NCBI RefSeq assembly: GCF_000744375.1
Contig: NZ_JQLU01000005.1
Coordinates: 2,005,496-2,069,495, forward strand
DNA length: 64,000 nucleotides
From: Carnobacterium gallinarum DSM 4847
GTDB taxonomy: Bacteria; Bacillota; Bacilli; Lactobacillales; Carnobacteriaceae
Direction: 5' to 3'
In this document: positions 33,488-41,873 of the stretch, in pieces
How the letters are laid out: each line of letters opens with the position of its first letter
Numbering within the stretch: the stretch's first letter is position 1
Position numbers and translations under genes: made by a program
The notes under the pieces: generated by a model
What the model saw: only the letters and a program-made list of their open reading frames with translations
Databases searched by the model: none
Told to the model about the DNA's origin: nothing

Positions 33488-34648
33488 ATGGATGTGGGGT
33501 ATAATGAAGAAGACTGGTTGAATAAAATCCAAGCCACTCAATGGTTAGGCTCAGATGGTGCCAATGAAGAAGGCTTGTCTGTGGTTGAATTACTAAAGAA
33601 AGCGGCGAGAGAGATTGAGAAAGCCGAGGATGACATTGCGAGATATGACAAAGATTACGTCATCCGTTTAGATGTGCGCCAGTACCCAAGTCAGTACGAT
33701 GTTTGGGGTGAAAAAATGTACTGGCTGCAGCAAGCTGTGACGAAGATTCCAGATGAATTGTCTAGTAGTATAGATTATCCTTTTTTACAAAGCATGGATC
33801 AATTTGTGGAAAAGCTCAGTCATTTTGATATTGCATCTGAAACGACACCGGCTAAAGTAGCGATTCCCAACCCGAATTATTCAGCAGATGGAATGGATCG
33901 AAATGGATCGCTTCAACAGGTTAGCTTAACGGATTTAATGTACCGAAAAAGCCCACTGACAACGTACATGAAGGCTGAGTATCTTGCACTCCAACAAGAG
34001 TCGGGTGTAGGATGTACGTATGAGGAATATGAAGCGTTGGCCTTTGCGAGTACAGCGTTTGAGTACACGTCTTTCAATGAAAAGAAAACAAATTTAGTAG
34101 TCAATACCGTGGTAAATGGAGCGGTATTGGCTATCGGAGCGGCATTGCCATGGAAAATAGCGATGGGATTAGGTTTGGTTTCAGGTAGTGTGAACAGTTA
34201 TGAATCAATCTCTGGAAACACGATTGGTGGCCGAAAGTTAAGCGGAAAAGAGCGCATTTTGCGTGGAGTATTTGGCACATTGGATCTTGCATTAGCGGGG
34301 TATAGTGGTGTGAAAGGGTTTAGGAATAGAGGGAGTAAGGTTCCTGAAATTCCTGAGAAAGCTGGTGGAGCTAACCTTAACAAATTAAAACCTAATGAAA
34401 TTAATAATATGTCGTTAGATGAATTAAGGAATAGTATCCCCGATGATTGGCAAATTTTTGAAAATAATGGTCGTGTTCACATTAAAGATTCTTTTGGTAC
34501 TGATAGAGTTAAAATTGATCCACCTGATAAAGTAACTAACTATGATCATATGCATATTTTTGATGCTGATAGAAATCCATTAGATATAAATGGAAATATA
34601 ATAAATAGAAAAAGTCCAGATGCTCATATTCCTTGGACAAAGAAATAG
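33488..34648 (+). CDS. Type VII polymorphic toxin, second family
   Basis: 386 aa. The N-terminal helical region (about 1-120) is unlike the LXG domain at 23240. A middle segment has a hydrophobic stretch (VVNGAVLAIGAALPWKIAMGLGLVSG) and the pre-toxin sequence ISGNTIGGRKLSGKERILRGVFGTLDLALAGYSG. The tip (about 300-386) ends DRVKIDPPDKVTNYDHMHIFD...RKSPDAHIPW, resembling polymorphic toxin type 24. Target unproven. Immunity gene follows 9 bases later. The middle is copied, with another tip, at 37152. Confidence 0.78.
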   Translation: MDVGYNEEDWLNKIQATQWLGSDGANEEGLSVVELLKKAAREIEKAEDDIARYDKDYVIRLDVRQYPSQYDVWGEKMYWLQQAVTKIPDELSSSIDYPFLQSMDQFVEKLSHFDIASETTPAKVAIPNPNYSADGMDRNGSLQQVSLTDLMYRKSPLTTYMKAEYLALQQESGVGCTYEEYEALAFASTAFEYTSFNEKKTNLVVNTVVNGAVLAIGAALPWKIAMGLGLVSGSVNSYESISGNTIGGRKLSGKERILRGVFGTLDLALAGYSGVKGFRNRGSKVPEIPEKAGGANLNKLKPNEINNMSLDELRNSIPDDWQIFENNGRVHIKDSFGTDRVKIDPPDKVTNYDHMHIFDADRNPLDINGNIINRKSPDAHIPWTKK

Positions 34649-34657
34649 GAGGAAATA

Positions 34658-35050
34658 ATGAATATTCAATTGCTAGAGGAAGAAATAGAAAAAACCGAAT
34701 ATTGGGATATGACAATACTAGATGTTCAAATTAAATATTTCGGAGATGAAGTAGATATTTTTATAGAAGATGATGATAAAACCTGTTGGAAAATTAGTTT
34801 TATTTCTTGCTACAAAGTTGGCTATGAAACAGATGTGAATTGGAGAATGATACGTAATGTAAAAGATATGAAATGGAAACAGTTAGGATATTATGGACAA
34901 GATATCTCTTTAAAAAAGTATGAAGAAAATGAAAATTTTGTACACTGTTCCCTAGATTTGTCAATCATGTCCATGGAAATAATTTGTAAAGATATCTCTG
35001 TTGAAAAAATAGGCATGGAAGATGTTTCATTTTTTTGGGAAGAAAAATAA
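34658..35050 (+). CDS. Immunity protein of the second toxin
   Basis: 130 aa, acidic, AGGAGG ribosome site. Beta-rich with several Trp and Cys (DKTCWKISFISCYKVGYETDVNWRMI). Family not recognised; function inferred from its place directly after the toxin tip. Confidence 0.65.
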   Translation: MNIQLLEEEIEKTEYWDMTILDVQIKYFGDEVDIFIEDDDKTCWKISFISCYKVGYETDVNWRMIRNVKDMKWKQLGYYGQDISLKKYEENENFVHCSLDLSIMSMEIICKDISVEKIGMEDVSFFWEEK

Positions 35051-35235
35051 ATTCTGAATACTAGGATAAATATTTAAACCATGCTATTTTGCAAGATTCT
35101 GAGGGTGAAATAAAAAAGGTTTGAAAGAACAAATTCAAATGCTAAAGCAAACGGTGGGCATGTCATGCTGAAAAAGCTCGAGGAACAAGTCAAGGTGCTA
35201 GCTATTTCGTGAGTTCCTCGGGCACTAACAAACAG

Positions 35236-35325
35236 ACATGTCCAATAAAGAAAGTCAATAGCGACGTTAGGAGAGTTTAGCGGTCTATTGACTTTCTTTA
35301 TAGTATTTTACGGATTAGAAGAGTT
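35236..35325. repeat. 90-bp hairpin repeat, copy 1
   Basis: Contains ATAAAGAAAGTCAATAG (35245-35261) and its perfect complement (35285-35301) around a 23-base loop that includes CGACGTTAGGAGAG. A few differences from the copy at 38411-38501. It lies at the 3' side of the XRE remnant, so it may have been that gene's terminator, now duplicated. Confidence 0.9.
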
Positions 35326-35690
35326 ATTCTTATCCTTTTCTTTTTCTTTCGCTTCTTTTAGAAATTATTTTATGACAAATACCTTCATTGCTTCCATTTC
35401 GTCCTCTGTCATATTGAATTTCTCTTTTCCAGCTTCAAAAATAGTGTCCATGTTTTGCATTAATGAACTTGATAATTATTTTGCTTCTTCTTTACTTAAA
35501 TTTTGTATATCCTCTTTGGAGGTATCCAAAAGATTAATATCTGAATTACCAAGAAGATAATCAACTGTGGTGTTCAGCTCTGTCGCAAGTTCTACAATCT
35601 TATCTAGTTCAAGCTCTCTCTTTCCGTTTTCCCAATTGGTATAAATCACTCTATTCAACCTTATATTTTCTTGCGATTCAACAAATCTAC
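35308..35690 (-). pseudogene. XRE family regulator remnant
   Basis: Minus strand reads RLNRVIYTNWENGKRELELDKIVELATELNTTVDYLLGNSD, the second half of an XRE helix-turn-helix domain, then a tail ...EEAK, stop, MQNMDTIFEAGKEKFNMTEDEMEAMKVFVIK, stop, FLKEAKEKEKDKNNSSNP. The N-terminal third is missing and two in-frame stops follow. Its last 30 bases recur at 28163 and 38479. Confidence 0.78.
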
Positions 35691-35711
35691 CTTACGAATA
35701 AGGGAGAGCCA

Positions 35712-35879
35712 CGAAACATAGTGTATCGGGCTTATTTCGAGAGCAAGCTTTTAGAAGGAAAGACAAAAATCCAAGCATTAATTTGTATTATGCGGAAATT
35801 AATTCGTGTGATATATGTGATGATTAAGAAAAAAATAGTGTACCAATTGCCTAAAATTGAAGTAAAAGTCGCTAGTTAA
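35712..35879 (+). mobile_element. IS110 family transposase C-terminal remnant
   Basis: 55 codons: RNIVYRAYFESKLLEGKTKIQ, then ALICIMRKLIRVIYVMIKK, the typical C-terminus of IS110 transposases, ending in TAA. A TGTGCTAAA/TTTAGCACA hairpin (about 35885-35921) follows. The rest of the gene is missing. Confidence 0.75.
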
Positions 35880-35939
35880 GAAAAGTGTGCTAAACTGTTG
35901 GTATAAAAGCATTTTAGCACATTTATTCTAAAGCAGGTT

Positions 35940-36344
35940 TCCCGCCCCGAGAAAGCCAGTGGGGCTGATATTCCAAAGAACTCAAAAAATAGTGCCCAAT
36001 ATCAAAAGTATAAAAATGAGTTAATGAAAGGTGATATACTCGAAAACTCAAAACCTATTATATCTGGTTCTGATTTAAAAGACCCTAAGGTAGTTTCTGA
36101 ACTTACTAAGGATAGAAGTTCCGTGTCAGACTGGGCGAAAATGGAGTCAACATATAGTTATGAAACGTCAATGGGGAAAGGAAAGATTCACTATTATCAG
36201 AATTTAAAAACTGGTAAAATTAGTTTTTATGATGTGAAAATGAAAGTACCCATTCCTAAAGACCTTAAAATTAGGAATGGGCTTACTGATGATTTTTGGA
36301 TTATAGACTTAGATAATAATTTTATACCAAAGGGGGTTAGATAA
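35940..36344 (+). pseudogene. Truncated toxin module, third tip of the second family
   Basis: Open from about 35940, starting RPEKASGADIP, which matches the linker end (PEIPEKAGGA) of the toxin at 33488, then a tip of about 125 residues: KNSAQYQKYKNELMKGDIL, SSVSDWAKMESTYSYETSMGKGKIHYYQN and KDLKIRNGLTDDFWIIDLD. The tip resembles small RNase-like or RelE-like toxins only vaguely. No ribosome site for the internal ATG at 36024. Preceded directly by the IS110 remnant. Immunity gene starts two bases after the stop. Confidence 0.7.
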
Positions 36345-36345
36345 T

Positions 36346-36945
36346 ATGATTGTAAAAGTAATTTCTAACAAAGCAAATAGAGATATTACTATTAATAAAC
36401 TCTATCCAGTTCTTATAAAAAAAGAAAATGAAATTAGAATAGTTGATGATTTTGGAGGATTATCAATATATGAACTTAAAGATTTTCAGGTTTACAAAGA
36501 AAATATTAGTTCGTACATTAAAGATATGACTTCATTAGTTTATGAGTTAGTTGATTATCCCGCTTTTTTAGAAAATTATTATAATGACGACAAAAAAGCT
36601 AGAAATGATGTAGATAAGAGCCGATTAAACATCTTTAAAGAGGATTTAAATGAAGATGAGCTTATTGAATTAATTACATCAGAAGATTATTCAAGCTATG
36701 AAAAAATTATATTTATTGAAGTGGTAGAAAATAAAATAAATGACAATTCAGTCAAATTATTAGCTAAATATTTTCAAAATAATCACAATATAGAATCAGA
36801 AATGTTGTTGTCTATTTGTAAACTTCTATCTAAGTATAAAAACCAAGAAGTTTATGATTTATTTTTAAATTTTATTAGCGATGATACAATTAATAATAAT
36901 TTTATGCAAAATATAATTATTGAGTATTTCAACAATTATAATTAA
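36346..36945 (+). CDS. Putative immunity protein
   Basis: 199 aa, acidic. N-terminal beta-rich part (NKLYPVLIKKENEIRIVDDFGGLSIYELKDFQVY) looks like a small SH3-like barrel; the C-terminal half is helical repeats (NEDELIELITSEDYSSYEKIIFIEVV). AAGGGGG ribosome site inside the preceding module. Family unknown; role from position. Confidence 0.62.
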   Translation: MIVKVISNKANRDITINKLYPVLIKKENEIRIVDDFGGLSIYELKDFQVYKENISSYIKDMTSLVYELVDYPAFLENYYNDDKKARNDVDKSRLNIFKEDLNEDELIELITSEDYSSYEKIIFIEVVENKINDNSVKLLAKYFQNNHNIESEMLLSICKLLSKYKNQEVYDLFLNFISDDTINNNFMQNIIIEYFNNYN

Positions 36946-37073
36946 AAAAGGCACTTTACCATTTGATTGGAATCGAGCGGTAAAGCCTTGACTTAGTAAG
37001 AATGCACTCACTAATCAAGTTGCCAATAGCGAACAAAAGCTAGCTGTATTCATTGTAAAAAAACTCATGATTT

Positions 37074-37107
37074 AAAAAGAAACGATTCAACTTTATCGTT
37101 TCTTTTT
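37074..37107 (+). terminator. Terminator
   Basis: AAAAAGAAACGAT pairs with ATCGTTTCTTTTT. Closes the module at 35940-36945. Confidence 0.85.
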
Positions 37108-37151
37108 CTACTCTTATAGCTCAATTTATAGCCCCTAGAAAGACAAGGCTG

Positions 37152-37904
37152 CTCCAACAAGAGTCGGGTATCGGATGCACGTATGAAGAATATGAAGCGT
37201 TAGCCTTTGCGAGTACAGCCTTTGAGTATACATCTTTCAATGAGAAGAAAACAAATTTGGTAGTCAATACCGTGGTAAATGGAGCGGTATTGGCCATCGG
37301 AGCGGCATTGCCATGGAAGATAGCGATGGTATTAGGCTTGGTATCAGGCAGTGTGAACAGTTATGAAGCAATCTCAGGAAACACAATTGGTGGCCGAGAG
37401 TTAAGCGGAAAAGAACGCATTATGCGTGGAGTATTTGGTGCATTGGATCTTGCACTAGCAGGGTATAGTGGTGTGAAAGGGTTTAGGAATAGAGGGAGTA
37501 AGGTTCCTGAAGTTCTTGAGAAAGCTAGTGGGGCTGGAAAACTAAAAAATCCAGAGATAGGAAATAAACTTGACTATCTTTTCGGAAAAGCCAAGGGAAA
37601 TAAACACAACATTCAAAGGTCACAAACTATGCAAAGTGAGTTAAGTAAGATTGGTATTTATGATACGCCAAGTAGCAGAGAACTTTTGAATAATCATTTG
37701 AAAAATGTAGTGAATGATTCTTCAAATATTTTAAAAATAGAATCTAGGAGCTATATAGCTAAGGAGTTACCTGGTACACCAACAGTAAATTATACAGCTA
37801 CTGTAAGAGAGAGCTTTTTAAAAGGTCCTAACGGAGGCGTAAAAATAGAATCTGTTTGGGATGGAGATAGACTACTAACGATAATTGTTAAAGGTGGGAA
37901 ATAA
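37152..37904 (+). pseudogene. Truncated toxin module, second family, fourth tip
   Basis: From 37152 (LQQESGIGCTYEEYEAL) it repeats the toxin at 33488 from about its residue 168 through KVPE, with few changes, then carries a new tip of about 120 residues. The tip reads NKLDYLFGKAKGNKHNIQRSQ, TPSSRELLNNHLKNVV, and ends SFLKGPNGGVKIESVWDGDR. I have seen this type of tip beside polymorphic toxins but cannot name it. No ATG or ribosome site in frame before the body. Immunity gene starts immediately after the stop. Confidence 0.78.
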
Positions 37905-38405
37905 ATGAATTCTTTTGAGAAAAAATCTTATGAATCAGCGGTTGAACTAGAACAAAGCTTAGATGAAAATTCTTTTTTATTCAGTGAAGAAATTTCTGAA
38001 AGTAACAAATTCATAAAATTTAGTAATAATTTGGTTGACATAGGATTTATTTACTATGATGTAGGTTTGGAGCCCCAGATAAAGTTGTTAACTTTATCAA
38101 ATAATATATTCGTAGGAATAAACAGCATTTATGCTTGTCTAGACTATACCACTAAGACTGTATTGTTTGAAGAAAAATTGCCTTCTCTGTTATATGAAAT
38201 AATGATAGATTCAGATTCTAAATATATTGTATTCATTTGTGAATTAGATGTATTTGTTTATGAAAATGGCGGTTCTTTATTATGGAGTATGGGATTTAGA
38301 AATGTAATCGAAGATTACTACTTAGAGGGAACAGAATCCATTGTTATTGAATGTGATGATGGTGATAAAACAACATTTTCTCTAGAGTCAGGAAGGGCAG
38401 AATAA
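37905..38405 (+). CDS. Putative immunity protein
   Basis: 166 aa, acidic, beta-rich, with repeated short strands (VDIGFIYYDVGLEPQIKLLTLSNNIFVGINSIYACLD) suggesting a propeller- or barrel-like fold. AAAGGTGG lies just before the ATG. It directly follows the preceding tip with no gap, so it is presumed to be the cognate inhibitor. Family unknown. Confidence 0.62.
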   Translation: MNSFEKKSYESAVELEQSLDENSFLFSEEISESNKFIKFSNNLVDIGFIYYDVGLEPQIKLLTLSNNIFVGINSIYACLDYTTKTVLFEEKLPSLLYEIMIDSDSKYIVFICELDVFVYENGGSLLWSMGFRNVIEDYYLEGTESIVIECDDGDKTTFSLESGRAE

Positions 38406-38410
38406 AAAGC

Positions 38411-38501
38411 ACATGCCCCAATAAAGAAAGTCAATAGCGACGTTAGGAGAGCTTAGCGGTCTATTGACTTTCTTTATAGTGTTTTACGGATTAGAAGAGT
38501 C
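38411..38501. repeat. 90-bp hairpin repeat, copy 2
   Basis: Arms 38421-38437 and 38461-38477, perfect 17-bp complement, 23-base loop. The XRE-end sequence continues to 38501 and then breaks off into the DUF4274 copy. Confidence 0.9.
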
Positions 38502-38523
38502 ATTTATAACTTAATTTCCAGAT

Positions 38524-38867
38524 GTGGATAACTATAATTGGAATGACGGATTTGAAATTCCTAAAGAAGTAATTGAGAATGAAATTTGTGATTTAAGTAC
38601 GGCGTTGTTAACTTTTTATTTAGCTGACGGATACAGACTATTAGAAGACAGAAATTCCTTTGGAAATAAAGATTTACCTCAATGGGGAGCATTTATTAAG
38701 GATTTATTTGATCGTATTCAATCGAATAAATTTAATGAAAGTAGAATAAAATATAAGCCGGAATTAAACAAAGTACAAAAATATAAACTCATGAAGTCAA
38801 ATCCTGATGTACTCTCTGTTTTTTTGAAGGTATTGATGGAGAGTTGGTAGATACTAATGTTGAATAA
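38524..38867 (+). pseudogene. Truncated, frameshifted copy of the DUF4274 immunity gene
   Basis: Repeats 24868-25209 (from VENYNWNDGFEIPKEV on) with a handful of changes. The first 37 codons are missing, and loss of one T in a T8 run at about 38817 shifts the frame, so translation ends ...SVFLKVLMESW. The old stop is still visible at 38865. Confidence 0.9.
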
Positions 38868-38884
38868 AGGAAATAAAATCGAAC

Positions 38885-39019
38885 AATTCTACAGAAAAGT
38901 TAGCAGTAGCTATAGAAAAAATAGTTTTTGATTCATTCGGAGCAAAGATTATTAATGTATCTAAAGAGGTATATATTTCTTTAGTCGATAACAGTTTAAA
39001 AAATAAATATGACAACTAG
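38885..39019 (+). pseudogene. Fragment of an unidentified gene
   Basis: Open frame NSTEKLAVAIEKIVFDSFGA to a TAG, with no start codon or ribosome site. Probably the end of another lost immunity gene at the right edge of the island. Confidence 0.4.
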
Positions 39020-39066
39020 AGACAATCGTTCAAACTTAGTTTTTTTCATTGAAATAAGTCGAATCA

Positions 39067-39114
39067 CAGCTATCTATAAAAGCTAGTTATCTTATAGAGA
39101 TAGCTGTTTTTTTT
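39067..39114 (+). terminator. Terminator at the island's right edge
   Basis: CAGCTATCTATAA pairs with TTATAGAGATAGCTG (two-base bulge), then eight T. Confidence 0.75.
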
Positions 39115-39184
39115 GTTTTTAATTTCTTTATAGGAAATCATTGATCCTATAAAGAAATTTTTTCTTGAAATATGACTTTTTCAC

Positions 39185-39212
39185 TTGAATAATTTAATGG
39201 CTAATGTATAAT
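39185..39212 (+). promoter_or_regulatory. Promoter of the kdg operon
   Basis: TTGAAT (39185-39190), 16-base spacer, TATAAT (39207-39212). Confidence 0.75.
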
Positions 39213-39223
39213 AAGGGTGTGAA

Positions 39224-39261
39224 GTTTCTTAATAGAAAATGATATTTCCTATTTGGAAATA
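39224..39261 (+). promoter_or_regulatory. Tandem KdgR-like operators before kdgA
   Basis: Site 1 GTTTCTTAATAGAAAAT (39224-39240) and site 2, the perfect palindrome TATTTCC-TATTT-GGAAATA (39243-39261). Both lie just downstream of the -10 box. Site 2 read on the other strand matches 20951-20967 in front of the IclR gene. Confidence 0.7.
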
Positions 39262-39281
39262 AAAGAATGAGGAGGTTGAAA

Positions 39282-39932
39282 ATGAAAAAAGTTGAAATCT
39301 TAAATAAATTAGAAAAAAGTGGTGTCATCGCAGTATTGAGAGCGGATTCAAAAGAAGACGCTTTGAAAATCAGTCATGCGGTAGTTGCTGGTGGGATGAC
39401 AGGTTTAGAATTAACATTTACTGTGCCTGATGCAGACCAAGTGATTCGTGAACTAAAGGCTGCTTATCAAACTCGTTCAGATGTTGTGATTGGAGCAGGT
39501 ACGGTGCTAGATGTGACAACAGCACGTTTAGCAATTTTAGCTGGTGCAGAATATATTGTTAGCCCGTGTTTTGATCAAGATACAGCAGAACTTTGTAATT
39601 TGTATCAAATCCCATACTTACCAGGTTGCATGAGCATTACAGAAATTAAAACAGCTATGAAATCTGGTGTCGATATTGTTAAGCTATTCCCTGGAAGTGC
39701 TTTTGGACCAAGTTTCATTGGTGCGATAAAAGCTCCGTTGCCACATGCGAATATCATGCCAACAGGTGGAGTAAGTATTGATAATATGGATGAATGGCTA
39801 AATGCGGGGTGTGTTGCAGTTGGAGTAGGAGGCAATTTGTTAGCGCCAGCCAAAACAGGCAATTATGGTAGGATTTCTGAATTAGCGAAAGAATATATGG
39901 ATAAGTTAGCTGAAATCAGAAAGGACGCTTAG
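39282..39932 (+). CDS. kdgA: 2-keto-3-deoxy-6-phosphogluconate aldolase
   Basis: 216 aa TIM barrel of the KDPG/KHG aldolase family. Splits KDPG to pyruvate and glyceraldehyde-3-phosphate. Catalytic Glu in LELTFTVPDA, Schiff-base Lys in VDIVKLFPGS, phosphate-binding MPTGGVSIDN. The ATG at 39282 follows GAGGAGG; the in-frame ATG at 39267 overlaps that site. First gene of a compact operon, 2 bases ahead of the kinase gene. Confidence 0.93.
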   Translation: MKKVEILNKLEKSGVIAVLRADSKEDALKISHAVVAGGMTGLELTFTVPDADQVIRELKAAYQTRSDVVIGAGTVLDVTTARLAILAGAEYIVSPCFDQDTAELCNLYQIPYLPGCMSITEIKTAMKSGVDIVKLFPGSAFGPSFIGAIKAPLPHANIMPTGGVSIDNMDEWLNAGCVAVGVGGNLLAPAKTGNYGRISELAKEYMDKLAEIRKDA

Positions 39933-39934
39933 TT

Positions 39935-40954
39935 ATGAGTAAAATCTTAACTTTAGGGGAAATTATGCTGCGTTTAGCAACAGATACCGGTATTCGTCTA
40001 GATCATACACAGCAATTTATGGCTCACTATGGTGGTGGCGAGGCGAATGTTGCGATTAGTTTGGCTAATTATGGTCATGAAGTGAAATATGCGAGTAAGG
40101 TACCTAGTAATCCTCTAGGAAATGCAGTTAAGAAGCATCTACAAAGTTATGGAGTCTTAGTGGATTCTTTAATCATGGGTGGAGAACGCTTAGGTATGTA
40201 TTATCTAGAAAGTGGCTGTGGTGAAAGAGGTGCCGCTGTTGTTTATGACCGTGCCTATTCAAGCTTTGCAACAATGAAAGAGTTAGAATGGAATTTCGAT
40301 CAACTTTTTGCGGACGTTGAGCTGATTCATTTATCTGGAATTACACCAGCCTTATCAAAAAATTGGCAAAAAATGATCTTGGAACTTTTAAAAGAAGCAA
40401 AAAAACGTTCTATTAAAATCAGCTTTGATATGAATTATCGTGGCAAATTATGGACAGTCCTAGCAGCTAAACAAACTTTTAAAGAAATCTTACCATACGT
40501 AGATTATTGTTCAGCTGGCAAGTTAGATGCACTAAATTTTATGGATATTCCAGAAAATGAAAGCGCACTAAACTTAGAGTCAGCCGCTGATATGGCTTAT
40601 TATTATCAAGCAATGAACGCTAAATATCCAAACATTCAAGTGTTTTATTCAACTTTACGGGAAGTCTACTCAGCTAGCCACAACACACTTCAAGGAACTG
40701 TTTGGAATCAAGGTGAGCTTGTAACTTCAAAAATTCATGAAATCAATCCAATTGTGGATCGTGTTGGTGGTGGGGATGCATTTGCTGGTGGGATTTTACA
40801 TGGCTTACTAGTGAAAATGAAGTTGAATGAGATGGTTGATTTTGCTACAGCTGCTTCAGCATTAAAGCATACGATACATGGTGATTGTAATCAATTTTCA
40901 ATTGCTGAGGTGAAAGCTTTTGTCGCAGCAGAGTCAGGGAAAATTGTTCGATAA
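39935..40954 (+). CDS. kdgK: 2-keto-3-deoxygluconate kinase (PfkB family)
   Basis: 339 aa. Phosphorylates KDG to KDPG, the substrate of the gene before it. GGGEANVAISLANYGHEV near the start and the PfkB signature DRVGGGDAFAGGILHGLL (catalytic Asp) near 285 are intact. Starts 2 bases after the aldolase stop, so translation is coupled. Confidence 0.92.
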   Translation: MSKILTLGEIMLRLATDTGIRLDHTQQFMAHYGGGEANVAISLANYGHEVKYASKVPSNPLGNAVKKHLQSYGVLVDSLIMGGERLGMYYLESGCGERGAAVVYDRAYSSFATMKELEWNFDQLFADVELIHLSGITPALSKNWQKMILELLKEAKKRSIKISFDMNYRGKLWTVLAAKQTFKEILPYVDYCSAGKLDALNFMDIPENESALNLESAADMAYYYQAMNAKYPNIQVFYSTLREVYSASHNTLQGTVWNQGELVTSKIHEINPIVDRVGGGDAFAGGILHGLLVKMKLNEMVDFATAASALKHTIHGDCNQFSIAEVKAFVAAESGKIVR

Positions 40955-40982
40955 ACTAATAGAAATAGGGAGCGATTAAGCA

Positions 40983-41819
40983 ATGAAAATGGAAACAAGG
41001 TACACACACAGTCCAGAGGACATTCGTCATTATTCAACAGAAGAATTAAGAAGAGAGTTTTTAGTTGAAAAAATCTTTACACCGGGTGAAGTTCAGTTAA
41101 CGTATACTCACAATGACCGTATGATTTTTGGTGGGGTAACGCCAACAGATCAACCACTATCCATTGAATTATCAACAGAATTAGGCGTAACTTATTTCTT
41201 AGAAAGACGCGAATTAGGTGTGATTAACATTGGTGGACCAGGAGCAATCCAAATAGAAGGTGTGACTGAGTCAATGAAAAAACAAGACGGCTACTATATT
41301 GGTAAAGAAACAAAGGACATTCAGTTTACATCAGAAGATCCTAAAAATCCTGCCAAATTCTACTGTGTTTCAGTACCCGCTCATCATAAATACCCAAATG
41401 TAAAAATTAGTATTGATTCAATTACACCGATGGAAACAGGCGAGTCAGGTACACTAAACAAACGTAAAATCTATCAATATGTTCATCCTAATGTTTGTGA
41501 AAGTTGTCAATTACAAATGGGCTACACTGTTTTAGAGCCAGGTAGCTCTTGGAACACAATGCCTTGTCATACACATGAACGCCGTATGGAGACGTATTTA
41601 TACTTTGATATGAAACCTGAAACACGTGTGTTCCACTTTATGGGCAAACCAGATGAAACTAAACATCTAGTGATTGGAAATGAACAAGGAGCAATCTCAC
41701 CTAGTTGGTCAATCCATACAGGCGTTGCGACAAGCGATTATACTTTTATTTGGGCAATGTGTGGCGAGAATATCACGTATGATGATATGGATATGGTACC
41801 AATGAGTGAATTAAAATAA
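40983..41819 (+). CDS. kduI: 5-keto-4-deoxyuronate isomerase
   Basis: 278 aa cupin. Converts 5-keto-4-deoxyuronate (from unsaturated uronates of pectin or glycosaminoglycan breakdown) to 2,5-diketo-3-deoxygluconate. Zinc ligands in MPCHTHERRMETYLYF (His, His, Glu) and SPSWSIHTGVA (His). Member of the kdg operon. Confidence 0.93.
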   Translation: MKMETRYTHSPEDIRHYSTEELRREFLVEKIFTPGEVQLTYTHNDRMIFGGVTPTDQPLSIELSTELGVTYFLERRELGVINIGGPGAIQIEGVTESMKKQDGYYIGKETKDIQFTSEDPKNPAKFYCVSVPAHHKYPNVKISIDSITPMETGESGTLNKRKIYQYVHPNVCESCQLQMGYTVLEPGSSWNTMPCHTHERRMETYLYFDMKPETRVFHFMGKPDETKHLVIGNEQGAISPSWSIHTGVATSDYTFIWAMCGENITYDDMDMVPMSELK

Positions 41820-41873
41820 GCAACTAGTATTAGTGAATGAAAATAAAAATAACATTATATAGGAGGAATTGGA

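Noticed and set aside
22615..35050. Prophage or complete type VII secretion locus
   Set aside because: No phage structural, integrase or packaging genes, and none of the EssC/EssB/EsaA-type machinery genes are present; only effectors, partners and immunity genes.
35288..35560. 90-aa plus-strand ORF
   Set aside because: Antisense to the XRE remnant; no ribosome site and composition typical of a shadow frame.
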